The translations under genes and the position numbers were made by a program. The notes beneath the pieces were generated by a model. The model saw only the letters and a program-made list of their open reading frames with translations, searched no databases and was not told the DNA's origin. Positions 1 to 8,331 of a DNA stretch of 64,000 bases are shown piece by piece. This DNA comes from CATQGW01 sp965242565. GTDB taxonomy: Bacteria; Chloroflexota; Dehalococcoidia; Bin125. The stretch is taken from the NCBI GenBank assembly GCA_965242565.1, contig OZ251457.1, forward strand, positions 1,488,001 through 1,552,000, read 5' to 3'. Within the stretch, counting starts at the first letter, position 1, and the number at the start of each line of letters is the position of its first letter.

Positions 1-1057
1 CGCACAGACACAGAAACTGCGTCGCCTTGTCGCACGTCTCCGGCGTCAGCGCCCCGGCGTTAAACATCGGATTGCTCGCCGCAATCCCCACCGTCCGCCC
101 GCCGATCCGCGCCAGCGCCGTAATCAGCGACCGTCCGAAACGCGGCTTCAACTCCAACATCGCCCCCTCGTCCACGATCCGCGCGATCACCCGATGCATG
201 TCGTACGCCCGCTGCCGTCGCGTCGGCACCAACTCCGCCAGCCGCGAATCGGCCTCCGCCCGATCGTAACCATCGACCACCGGCGGCGGCTCCCAGCAGT
301 TGTCCGGCATGTACGACAAAAACTCCTTGATCAGCCCAATCGCCTCGTCCTCGTCCGCCGCCACCTGGTCGATCTGCCCCGTGCGATCGAGATGCACATC
401 CACCCCGCCCAGATCCTCCAGCGAAATCCGCTCGCCCGTCGCGATCTCGATCACCCGCGGGCTCGAGACCGCCATCGACGAGCCGCGCACCTGCACGACG
501 AAATCGGAAAACGCTCCGTGAAACGACGAGCCGCCGAACGACTCGCCCAGAATCGCCGTGGCCAGCGGGATTCGCCGCCGCCGACGCCCCATCTCCAGCC
601 CCGGCGGAATCTTGCTGAAGCCCTCTGATCCCAGCGCATCCGGCAGCCGCGCGCCGCCCGTCTCCCCGAAATAGACATAGGGCACGCCCTGCGTCAGCGC
701 CTGCTCGTAGATGCGCTTCATCCGCTTTCCGCCCACCACCGAAGACGACCCATGCAGCACCGTAATGTCGTCCCCGCAGGCCGCCGCCGGGCGCCCCTCA
801 ATCGTCCCCCAGCCTCCGATCTTGCCGTCGCCTGGCGTGCGTTCGCGCACATCCGGATGCTCCGACACCGCAAACGTCCCAATCTCGCGGAACGAGCCGG
901 GATCAAACAGGCGATCCAGGCGCTCGCGGATGGTGAGGCGTCCACGGTCGTGCTGACGGGCGATTCGGTCGTCGGAGCCCATCTGCTCGACGATGCGCGC
1001 GCGGCGGGCGTGGAGGTCGTCGCGGATCTGTTGGGGTGTGCGGACGGCGTCGGTCAT
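1..1057 (-). CDS. acyl-CoA carboxylase, carboxyltransferase (beta) subunit, 3' end outside window
   Basis: The first 352 residues of a biotin-dependent carboxyltransferase can be read; the window edge cuts the rest (family members are about 510-540 residues). Such subunits move carboxyl groups from carboxybiotin to acetyl-, propionyl- or methylcrotonyl-CoA. Visible support is the N-terminal helix pair (RERLDRLFDPGSF near 44-56), the FGETGGARLP acyl-CoA/oxyanion segment at 130-139 and a second crotonase-like half starting near 250. The ATG at 1057 overlaps the addA stop as TAATG, so translation is probably coupled to addA. Acyl substrate cannot be decided from this part. Confidence 0.9.
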   Translation of the reverse strand, partial: MTDAVRTPQQIRDDLHARRARIVEQMGSDDRIARQHDRGRLTIRERLDRLFDPGSFREIGTFAVSEHPDVRERTPGDGKIGGWGTIEGRPAAACGDDITVLHGSSSVVGGKRMKRIYEQALTQGVPYVYFGETGGARLPDALGSEGFSKIPPGLEMGRRRRRIPLATAILGESFGGSSFHGAFSDFVVQVRGSSMAVSSPRVIEIATGERISLEDLGGVDVHLDRTGQIDQVAADEDEAIGLIKEFLSYMPDNCWEPPPVVDGYDRAEADSRLAELVPTRRQRAYDMHRVIARIVDEGAMLELKPRFGRSLITALARIGGRTVGIAASNPMFNAGALTPETCDKATQFLCLC

Positions 1058-4000
1058 TACGTCTTCTCCAGCTGCATCGGTGAGGGGAGTTCGACAGGTT
1101 CGGCGTTGCCGGTGTGGGTGAAGAGCAGCCAGGCTTCGGCGACGGGTTCGCCCGTTGCGGCGAGCATCTGGGCGTAGGTTGTGACTTGTTGCTGGTACTG
1201 CCGGCGGCGCTCGGCGTTGAGCGAGCGGTCGCTTTTGAAGTCGACGACGACCCAGCCGCGCGGCTCGCGGAAGGCGAGGTCGGCAAGACCTTCGGTGATG
1301 ACGACCTGCGCAGGATCGGCGTTATCGGCGGCTGCGCCGTTGGCGGCGCGGACAAGCGGGAGTTCAAAGTGCCGCTGGTCGGCGCGGGCGGCGCGGCGCA
1401 TCAGGTCGGTATCGAGCGCGCGGCGGACTTCGGCGGTGAAGTCCGCCTGGTCCAGGCTGTACTCGTCGGCGACGCGGCCGGCGATTGCAGCTGAGCGGTC
1501 GGGGGCGGAGAGATCGGCGAGCGCGAGCGCGCGGTGGAGTGCGACGCCGCGGGTGACGGCAGCGGCGCGCGCGGAGGCGGGAGGGATGTAATCGCTGCGG
1601 TCGGCGGGCGAGTCATCGTCGTCTTCGTACTGTTCGGCGCCCGACTCGCGGGCGGCCTTTTCTGCGTCGTGTTCTGCGTCGTGTTCTGCGTCGTGTTCTG
1701 CATCGTGTCCGTCGGGTTCACCGTCGTGGGCGGCCTGGGAGGGTGCGACGGTGACGACATTGACTGCGCCGGCAGCGAGCGCGGCGGCGCGGCGGGCCTG
1801 CCAGGCCTCGGTGAGCCGCTCGTGGTCGACGGTTGCGGGCGTTGAACTGGCCGGCTGGAAGGCGTCAAACTGGTCGGGCTCGATTTCGAGCAGGTGGTCG
1901 GGCGATGCGGTTTGGAGCGGCTCGTCGAGGAAAGCGGCGAAGCTGGAGCTGCGGGTGGTGCGCGCGAGGAAGTGAGGCAGGATCAGCCAGTCTTCGGCGC
2001 GGGTGGCGGCGACGTAGAGGAGGCGGCGCAGTTCGGCGTCGGCGTGCGCGGATTCGAGCTCCTGGTCGAAGCCGGCGCTGCGGAAGCCGGCCGCTTTGGG
2101 CCCGACCTGGATTTCGAAGGAGTTGTTTTCGCGATCAACCATGACCTGGGTGGCGTCGGGCGGTTGGTCGCCGAGCTTGGGGACGATCACGATCGGGAAT
2201 TCGAGCCCCTTTGCCTGGTGGATGGTGAGGATGCGGACGACATCGCCGACGTGTTCGGAAGTGGCGGATTCGGCTTCGGAGAGGTCCTGGTCACGGCGCT
2301 GGGCGAGCCACTGGACAAAGGGGCGCAGAGAATCATCGGCCGCTTCGACGAAGTCGGCGGCGCGATGGACGAGCATGAGCAGATTGGCGGCGCGGTCGTC
2401 GCCGTGCAGTCTGTGCGCGAACTGCGCGTCGAGCAGGCGGGATTCGCGGAGGACGAATTCGACGAATTGGGGCAACGAGCGATCGCGCAGGCCGCCGCGG
2501 AGTTCGCGGAGACGCTCGAAGCCGTCGCGCAGCGGGCCGTCGTACTCATCGGGGACGGCGCGCGCATCGAGCGTGAAACGGGCTAGTTTGCGGTCCGTGC
2601 GGGAGTAGACGTAGTCGAAGAGCTCCTGATCGGAAGCGGAGGCGATCGGTGTTTTGAGCGCGGACATGACCGCGACTTCGTCGGTCGGGTCGTCGACGGC
2701 CATCAGGATGTTGGTGAGGTCGCGGACTTCCGGTCGGGTGAAGAAGCCGCGTCCGCTGTCGAGGTGATACGGGATGCCGTGCTGTTCGAGGGCCTCGGTG
2801 TAGAGCTCGATTTCGGTACGGCTGCGGACGAGCACGGCGATATCGCGCATTGCCGGAGGGCGCGGGGTTGGGCAGGCGTCTTCGCCGTCGCAGGCGGCGC
2901 ACTGGCCGCAGGGCAGATATCCGAAGCCGGCGCGGTCTTCGGCGAGGGCGTGGATGAGACGGGCAAGCAGATCGGCCTCGGCCTCGCGCGCGAGGCGGGC
3001 GCGGTCGAAGCGTTCGGGGCTGCGCACGGCGACGACGCCGGGGCCGCGGCCTTCGCGGTGGGCGGCGATGGGGTCGCCGTACTCGGCCTGCGCGCCGAGC
3101 TGATCAGGGTCGACCTGAAGCACCAGCGGGAAAGCGTCGTTGGCCCAGCCGACGAGGTCGGGCCGGGAGCGGAAGTTGACGCCGAGCCGCTCAACGGCGG
3201 CTGCCTCTTCATTGTCGTCGGCGGTTTGCCGGAAGAGTTCGCGGACGCGCTGATAGATGCGGATGTCGGCGCGCCGGAAGCGGTAGATCGACTGTTTGGG
3301 GTCGCCGACGACGAAGAGTTTGCCCGGCGCGGGGCGGGCTTCGCGCCAGTCGTCGGTGTCCTCGGCGGCGGCGAGCAGCAGGACGAGTTCGGCCTGAAGC
3401 GGATCGGTGTCCTGGAATTCGTCGATCAGCAGGGTTTTGAAGCGGTCGCGGAAGTGCTGCCTGGCGCGGGGGTGCTCGCGGATCAGGTTGCGCGCGTAGA
3501 GCAGCAGATCGTCGAAAGAGAGCTTGCCGGCGCGGCGTCGGCGGTCAGCGTGCCAACGGACGAAGTCGTCGAGCGCGCCGAGCAAACGATCGAGCGCGTT
3601 GCGGCGGACGGTGTCGGCGAACTCATTGCGCGCTTCGGTGGCGGCATCCCAGCGCTCGCGCGCCTCGGCGTTGCGCTTGTACTTGCGGGGCGGCTTGATC
3701 GCGGGGTCGGCGGCGAATTGGGCCATGCGGAGCGCGAGCGCATTGTTGTCGTCGCCGTTATCGCTGTTGCGGAGCGCGAAAAGGCCGCGGATGAGGTCGT
3801 CGATTCGGGTTTGGGCTTCGGGGCTGTGCTCAACCAGCGCGTAGTCGTCGGCGACGCGCTCGGCTTCGGCGATCCACCGGCCCAGTGTTTCGACGGCGTC
3901 GGGAAGCTTTGCTGCGCCGGCGGGCGGACTGAGGTCGCGGTAACGGCTGACCTGGTCGGCGGCGGCGCGAATATGGGAGACATCGAGTCCATGGCTGAGC

Positions 4001-4539
4001 ATTTCTTCGAGCGAGGCGGCGTGGGCGGGGTCGCGCTCGGACCAGAGCCATTCGTTCCAGGCATCTTCGAAGTCGAGGGTTTGCGCGAGTTGGTCGAGCA
4101 CGCCGAAGTAGGGATCGAGGCCGGCCTCGAAGGGACGCTCGTGCAGGAGGCTGGAGGCGAAGGCGTGGATGGTCTCGATGTGGGCGACATCGACCTGCTC
4201 CTGCGCGTTGATCAGCCGTTCGCGCTCGTCTGCGGCGGGCTGGGCGGCAAGGGCTTCGGCGAGGCCCTGGCGGACGCGGGCGCGGAGTTCGCCGGCGGCC
4301 TTTTCGGTGAACGTGATCGCCACGATTTCGCGCAGTTCGGCCGTGCCCTGCCGGACGGTCTGGATGATGCGCTCGACCATCACGCGGGTTTTGCCTGCGC
4401 CTGCGCTGGCCTCGAGGAAGAAGGAGGTGTCGAGTTCGTGGATGACGCGGTCGCGGACGGCCTGGTCGGCGGCGGGACGGAGCGCGTTGGCAGGTTGGCT
4501 CATCGGCTGGCCCATCGGCTGTCTGGTCGACTGGCTCAT
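1057..4539 (-). CDS. addA: AddA-like helicase-nuclease (UvrD/RecB superfamily)
   Basis: 1160-residue double-strand-break processing enzyme: SF1A helicase plus C-terminal nuclease, expected to act with AddB in recombination and in degrading foreign linear DNA. Visible motifs are Walker A EASAGAGKT (43-51), Walker B LLIDEFQDTDPLQ, motif III VVGDPKQSIYRFR, motif V LTIHQAKGLEFP and a RecB-type nuclease core GWVVVDFKSD near 1100. The start at 4539 is chosen because ATG overlaps the addB stop (TGATG); an in-frame extension to 4659 would lie inside addB. Odd points: a Cys-rich segment CGQCAACDGEDAC near 540-553 and an acidic EHDA tetrapeptide repeat just before the nuclease. Confidence 0.93.
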   Translation of the reverse strand: MSQSTRQPMGQPMSQPANALRPAADQAVRDRVIHELDTSFFLEASAGAGKTRVMVERIIQTVRQGTAELREIVAITFTEKAAGELRARVRQGLAEALAAQPAADERERLINAQEQVDVAHIETIHAFASSLLHERPFEAGLDPYFGVLDQLAQTLDFEDAWNEWLWSERDPAHAASLEEMLSHGLDVSHIRAAADQVSRYRDLSPPAGAAKLPDAVETLGRWIAEAERVADDYALVEHSPEAQTRIDDLIRGLFALRNSDNGDDNNALALRMAQFAADPAIKPPRKYKRNAEARERWDAATEARNEFADTVRRNALDRLLGALDDFVRWHADRRRRAGKLSFDDLLLYARNLIREHPRARQHFRDRFKTLLIDEFQDTDPLQAELVLLLAAAEDTDDWREARPAPGKLFVVGDPKQSIYRFRRADIRIYQRVRELFRQTADDNEEAAAVERLGVNFRSRPDLVGWANDAFPLVLQVDPDQLGAQAEYGDPIAAHREGRGPGVVAVRSPERFDRARLAREAEADLLARLIHALAEDRAGFGYLPCGQCAACDGEDACPTPRPPAMRDIAVLVRSRTEIELYTEALEQHGIPYHLDSGRGFFTRPEVRDLTNILMAVDDPTDEVAVMSALKTPIASASDQELFDYVYSRTDRKLARFTLDARAVPDEYDGPLRDGFERLRELRGGLRDRSLPQFVEFVLRESRLLDAQFAHRLHGDDRAANLLMLVHRAADFVEAADDSLRPFVQWLAQRRDQDLSEAESATSEHVGDVVRILTIHQAKGLEFPIVIVPKLGDQPPDATQVMVDRENNSFEIQVGPKAAGFRSAGFDQELESAHADAELRRLLYVAATRAEDWLILPHFLARTTRSSSFAAFLDEPLQTASPDHLLEIEPDQFDAFQPASSTPATVDHERLTEAWQARRAAALAAGAVNVVTVAPSQAAHDGEPDGHDAEHDAEHDAEHDAEKAARESGAEQYEDDDDSPADRSDYIPPASARAAAVTRGVALHRALALADLSAPDRSAAIAGRVADEYSLDQADFTAEVRRALDTDLMRRAARADQRHFELPLVRAANGAAADNADPAQVVITEGLADLAFREPRGWVVVDFKSDRSLNAERRRQYQQQVTTYAQMLAATGEPVAEAWLLFTHTGNAEPVELPSPMQLEKT
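1661..1708. repeat. 12-bp tandem repeat inside addA (four units)
   Basis: Four units of TCTGCGTCGTGT (the last with one change) lie in frame within addA and encode HDAE repeats on the minus strand, around residues 943-959. The unit is a multiple of three, so copy number can change without a frameshift. It falls in the acidic linker between the helicase and nuclease domains. Confidence 0.9.
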
Positions 4540-7500
4540 CAGATGCTCCGCTGCGCGACGAGCGTCTCGAAGTCGGCGGTGAGGGCGGGCTGGCGGACAT
4601 GCTTGTGGAGGTAGCGCCGGCCGACATCGGGGTTGCAGGCGGTCTCGAACTGACACCACTTGCAGTGGGTGTCGCGCAGGTCTTTGCGGGCGGTTTTGAA
4701 AGGGAAGGGGAAGAAGCGTCCGCCGGCAATGCCCTCGGCGATGACGGCGAGGACGTTGGCGAGTTCGTCGGCGGGGGCAGGCGCGTCGGGCGCGCCGCGC
4801 GCGGTCAGGTCCGCGCCGTGAAGCGGCTCGCGGGCGAAGCCGCCCTTGCGCGTGATGTAGAAGAGTTCGGAGCTGGATTCGGCGAGCGATCCGCCGTCCT
4901 GTTGCTGGAGGGCGTAGAGGTAAAGGGGGAGCTGGAGGGTAGCCCCGGCGCGGAAGGCGTCAGCGGCGTTGCGGCGCTGTTTGCCGGTTTTGTAGTCGAT
5001 GGCGCGTCGGCGATCGCCGGGAGCTTCATCGATGCGGTCGATGCGACCGGCGACTTTGATGGTTCGCCCACCACCCATGTTGAGCTCGACATCCTCGAAT
5101 TTGCTTTCGACGGCGCGCGGCCACCAGTCGGGTTCGCGGGCGGCGCGCGCGGCTTCAGCCTGGCGGGCCTGTTCGAGGTCGTCGAGCACCTGGCGGCGGA
5201 GTCCGTCGCGGATGCCGGGGCCGCCCAGTTTGCGATCGTCCTGCGCTTCTTGCAGGCGTTGTTGAGCGACATCGAGGAGCGGTTGGGGATCGTTCACATA
5301 CTCCGGCCAGGGTTGGGGGTGTTCGCGCAGCCAGAGCTTCACCCACTGTTCGAGGATGTCGTGCATCAGGCTGCCGCGATCGAGGGCGGAGAGTTCGCCG
5401 CCTTCTTCGGGCTCTTCGACGGCGCGGAGGCGGAGAATGTTGGCAAGGAAGAAGCGGTAGGGGCAGGCGGCGTAGCGTTCGAGCGCGGTAGCGGAGAGAA
5501 CGGTTTCGCCGTCGTAGGGGTTCCAGCGGTCGCCTGGCGGTTGAATCACGCCGTCGAATGCACTGAAGCCGCCGTTGTTGCGTCCGAGCCGGGCGCGATC
5601 GGCGCGGAGTGCGGTTTCGCTGCCGATGGCGCGGAGGAGGTCGGGGCCGTGAACGCCGGGCGCCGCGAGCAGGGCGAGGCGGAGGTCGGAGCAGTCGATG
5701 GCGCGCTGTTCGGGGCCCCACTGGGGCAGGCCGGCGTCGTCGGGGCCGGGGGCGGCTTCAGAAACGGCGGCGGGGATGCGGCGGAAGCGGTCGTTCTCGT
5801 TGAGCGACTGTTCGTTGAGCAGCGGCGCGGCGGGGTCGAGCGCCTGCATCAGCAGCACCGAGGGGTGCGCGGGACCGCCGACGGCGGCGGCGCGGCGCGC
5901 GTAGGAGAGGGTAAGGCGTCGGCGGGCGGCCTGCGCGATCAGGGCGAAGGCGAGGCGGTCCTGCGGGGTGCGGCTCTGCCCGAGCCGCAGCGCCTCCGCG
6001 CCGAGTTGGCGGTTGAGGTCGCGGCGGACGCCGTCGGTCAGCAGGGGATCCTGGCGCGGCGCGGCGGGAAAGCTGCGCTCGGCCATGCCGGGCACGAACA
6101 CGGCGTCGAAGCGGAGCGTGCGGATTGCGCCCGCCGCGTTGCCGATCAGCACGCCCTGGAACGATTTGCGCGGGCGGAGGCGGGCTTTACCGAGTCCGCT
6201 GAGCGCGGCGCGGCGGAGTCGGTCGGCGCTGTAGTGAGCGCCGATGCGCTGGATACCGCTAAGGGCGGAGACGGCGGCGCGGATGGCGTCGATCAGGCGG
6301 CGGTGCCCGTCGCGTTCATTCTGGTCGCGCTCGTCCGCGTTGCGCTCGTCTGTCGCGCCGCTGCCGTCGTCGATGTAGGCGTCGACAGCTTCGAGGATGG
6401 CTTCAACGGCTTCGGACCAGTCGCCCGCTGCGGCGATCGTTTGGGCGCGAGCGTGCAGGTCGTCGCAGATCTGGAGCAGTTCGCGGGCGGGTTGCTGCTC
6501 GTAGGCGCGATCTGAGTCGTCGCGCTCGAGCGTTTCGATGCGGCGTTCGAGGTGGGAGTGGAATTCAGCCCAGTCGCTGGTCAGTCCGGCGTTGCGGGAG
6601 ACGCGCTCCCACTGGAGCGGCTTGGGCGGGGCGCCGCCGGGCAGGCGGCGGCAGAGGGCGGGATTACCGAGAAATTCGAGCAGCTTGGCGCGCTGCGGGG
6701 TCTCGCAGAGCAGTTCGATCAGGCGTAGCGCGGCGCGCCCGGCGTTGGTGTGGAGCACCGGCTGCCCGCCGGCGATGAAGACGGGCGCGCCGGCGCGTTT
6801 GAGCGCGTCGGCGAGCCGCGCGTCGGCGGCCGCGCCGCCGCGGTGGAGCACGGCCATTTCGTGGAATCGGACATCCTGCGCCGCGGCGTCGATCACGCGG
6901 CGGGCGGTTTCGGCCGCTTCGGCGCGGGGATCGGAAGTGGAGAAGCCGTCAACGTCGGCGTCGCTGGGCTGCGCGGCGGGGGCGTCTTGCTGCCGGGCGT
7001 TGGTTTCTTTGGCCAGGATGTCAGCCAGGCGGCGGGCGTGTTCGTCGCCCGGCGGCGACGGGAAGAGCACCCGCACCTCGACGGATTCGGCGCAGCGCGC
7101 GAGCAGTTGGCGCTGGACGCGGGTGAAGTCGTACATGCCGGCGACGATCAGCGGACCGTCGCCGAGCGCCGCGGCAATGTCGTCGTCGCGCACCCGCGCG
7201 GAGAGCGCGTCTTCGTAGAGCGAGGGGCGATCGCGCAGCTTTGCTGCGCTGTCGCACCAGGCGCTGTAGAGGCCGGCGAGGTCGGCGGTGATGCCGCGGT
7301 CGTCGGTGCTGGCGGGGCGCGCATTGGCGAAGCTGGCGAACTCGTGGGCGGCGACGCCGCCTTCGCGGAGGTCGGTGAAGGTGACGGCAAGCGCGTCGGC
7401 GAGGCCCGGGGAGTCGGCGCGCAGTTCGCGCAGACCGCCGCCGGCGGCGATTTTGTGGAGCAGGTCGTCGAGCAGCAGCGGCGCCGCGCCGGGCGGGAGC

Positions 7501-7751
7501 GGGTCGCGCTTGGGCGTGTCGGCGCGGTCGGCGATTTCGCGCGCAAGGTCGGCGGGCGTAAAAAAGTAGAGGGCGGCGAGCGGTCCGAGTTGGCGAGCCA
7601 GGCGGCGCTGGTGGTAGAGGCGCTGGAGTCCGGAGGCGACGAGGATATTGACGCGGGCGAGCGACTGGTCGGCGCGGTAGCCGCCGATCGCCTCGCCCAG
7701 CCGCCGCTCGGCCGTAGCGAGATCCGCGCAGCGCTCAATCGTGAGGGGCAT
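4539..7751 (-). CDS. addB: AddB-like helicase/exonuclease subunit with Fe-S nuclease domain
   Basis: 1070-residue AddB/RexB-type partner of the downstream AddA. The C-terminal third carries a PD-(D/E)XK nuclease: CPYRFF near 760, a GRIDRID...AIDYKTGK core near 900-916 and CKWCQFETAC near 1029-1038. The four Cys match the iron-sulfur staple of AddB nucleases. The N-terminal ATPase half is degenerate: the expected Walker A position reads NILVASGLQRLY, lacking GxGKS, so ATP hydrolysis probably resides in AddA. The ATG at 7751 has a TAGACT hexamer six bases upstream and no separate Shine-Dalgarno, suggesting a leaderless start. addB-addA-carboxylase form one coupled transcription unit. Confidence 0.9.
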   Translation of the reverse strand: MPLTIERCADLATAERRLGEAIGGYRADQSLARVNILVASGLQRLYHQRRLARQLGPLAALYFFTPADLAREIADRADTPKRDPLPPGAAPLLLDDLLHKIAAGGGLRELRADSPGLADALAVTFTDLREGGVAAHEFASFANARPASTDDRGITADLAGLYSAWCDSAAKLRDRPSLYEDALSARVRDDDIAAALGDGPLIVAGMYDFTRVQRQLLARCAESVEVRVLFPSPPGDEHARRLADILAKETNARQQDAPAAQPSDADVDGFSTSDPRAEAAETARRVIDAAAQDVRFHEMAVLHRGGAAADARLADALKRAGAPVFIAGGQPVLHTNAGRAALRLIELLCETPQRAKLLEFLGNPALCRRLPGGAPPKPLQWERVSRNAGLTSDWAEFHSHLERRIETLERDDSDRAYEQQPARELLQICDDLHARAQTIAAAGDWSEAVEAILEAVDAYIDDGSGATDERNADERDQNERDGHRRLIDAIRAAVSALSGIQRIGAHYSADRLRRAALSGLGKARLRPRKSFQGVLIGNAAGAIRTLRFDAVFVPGMAERSFPAAPRQDPLLTDGVRRDLNRQLGAEALRLGQSRTPQDRLAFALIAQAARRRLTLSYARRAAAVGGPAHPSVLLMQALDPAAPLLNEQSLNENDRFRRIPAAVSEAAPGPDDAGLPQWGPEQRAIDCSDLRLALLAAPGVHGPDLLRAIGSETALRADRARLGRNNGGFSAFDGVIQPPGDRWNPYDGETVLSATALERYAACPYRFFLANILRLRAVEEPEEGGELSALDRGSLMHDILEQWVKLWLREHPQPWPEYVNDPQPLLDVAQQRLQEAQDDRKLGGPGIRDGLRRQVLDDLEQARQAEAARAAREPDWWPRAVESKFEDVELNMGGGRTIKVAGRIDRIDEAPGDRRRAIDYKTGKQRRNAADAFRAGATLQLPLYLYALQQQDGGSLAESSSELFYITRKGGFAREPLHGADLTARGAPDAPAPADELANVLAVIAEGIAGGRFFPFPFKTARKDLRDTHCKWCQFETACNPDVGRRYLHKHVRQPALTADFETLVAQRSI

Positions 7752-7757
7752 GCCCTC

Positions 7758-7763
7758 AGTCTA
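7758..7763 (-). promoter_or_regulatory. -10-like hexamer TAGACT for leaderless addB
   Basis: TAGACT ends six bases before the addB ATG, leaving room only for a transcript beginning at or next to the start codon. The same spacing recurs before several other genes here. No clear -35 is seen. Confidence 0.5.
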
Positions 7764-7807
7764 CCCACGCCCTCAACCGTCGCCGCAACAGACATGAAAG
7801 GCGTGAA

Positions 7808-7846
7808 GCGGGGGCGCCGGCACTCGCATGCCATTGGCGCCCCCGC
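7808..7846 (-). terminator. GC-rich hairpin downstream of glnB
   Basis: GCGGGGGCGCC (7808-7818) pairs with GGCGCCCCCGC (7836-7846), extended inward by GGCA/TGCC (7819-7822 with 7829-7832). The stem is about 15 bp with a small bulge. It lies 38 bp after the glnB stop and before the addB promoter. There is no strong T-tract, so it may be a structural or bidirectional terminator. Confidence 0.6.
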
Positions 7847-7884
7847 CCCAACCGGTCCCCACGGAGGGGGCTTGGCCGTCGCCG

Positions 7885-8223
7885 TTAGACGGCGGCCGGG
7901 CCCCGTTCGCGGGTGCGGACGCGGACGGCGTCCTCGACGGGCAGCACGAAGATCTTCCCGTCCCCGATCTGCCCCGTGCCGGCATTATCGACGATCGCGT
8001 CGATCACGTCATCCAACGGCGTCGTGTTGATCACGATCTCGATGCGGATTTTGGGCAGGTAGTCGACCTGCACCTGCTGCCCGCGGTACTCCTGGACGAC
8101 GCCGCGCTGCGCGCCGCGGCCGCGGACTTCGGTGATCGTCATGCTGACGATGCCGATCTGTTCGAGCGCGTGGCGCACGATAGCGAGGCGCTCGGGCCGG
8201 ATGATGGCGATGACCATCTTCAT
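7885..8223 (-). CDS. glnB: PII nitrogen-regulatory protein (GlnB/GlnK family)
   Basis: 112 residues, the same length as E. coli GlnB. PII trimers sense ATP/ADP and 2-oxoglutarate and, in the GlnK role, block AmtB. The fold is clear: N-terminal MKMVIAIIRPERL, the TEVRGRGAQRG entry to the T-loop (31-41) and C-terminal TGQIGDGKIFVLPVEDAVRVRT. Tyr46 is present in EYRG, but position 51, the Tyr uridylylated in proteobacteria or adenylylated in actinobacteria, reads Val (GQQVQVDYLP). Regulation by effector binding alone is the simplest reading. It lies downstream of amt, 108 bp away across two hairpins. Confidence 0.95.
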   Translation of the reverse strand: MKMVIAIIRPERLAIVRHALEQIGIVSMTITEVRGRGAQRGVVQEYRGQQVQVDYLPKIRIEIVINTTPLDDVIDAIVDNAGTGQIGDGKIFVLPVEDAVRVRTRERGPAAV

Positions 8224-8242
8224 GGGGTGAACCTTTCAGTCT

Positions 8243-8298
8243 GCCGAGCGGTTGCGCTCGGCCTGGGTTGCGGGGGCGGCCTTCGGGGCCGCCCCCGC
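8243..8298 (-). promoter_or_regulatory. two stable intercistronic hairpins between amt and glnB
   Basis: Hairpin 1: GCGGGGGCGGCC (8270-8281) pairs perfectly with 8287-8298 around loop TTCGG, a 12-bp stem closed as an extra-stable CUUCGG tetraloop. Hairpin 2: GCCGAGCG (8243-8250) pairs with CGCTCGGC (8255-8262) around GTTG. Both are followed on the minus strand by AAAGG and the glnB ATG. They could attenuate transcription, stabilise the amt 3' end or set the amt:glnB ratio; no T-tract is present. Confidence 0.6.
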
Positions 8299-8331
8299 GC
8301 TGGGGTTGCCGCCGGCTGGTTGTGGGCGAGG

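Noticed and set aside
2764..4614. 616-residue open frame antisense to addA, and similar long antisense frames at 4599-6515, 24116-26032, 36502-38601, 38415-40487, 54858-56972 and 59876-61702
   Set aside because: They are wholly antisense to genes with clear motifs. Long antisense frames are expected at this GC content, and their translations are Ala/Gly/Val- or Arg/Pro-rich without domains.
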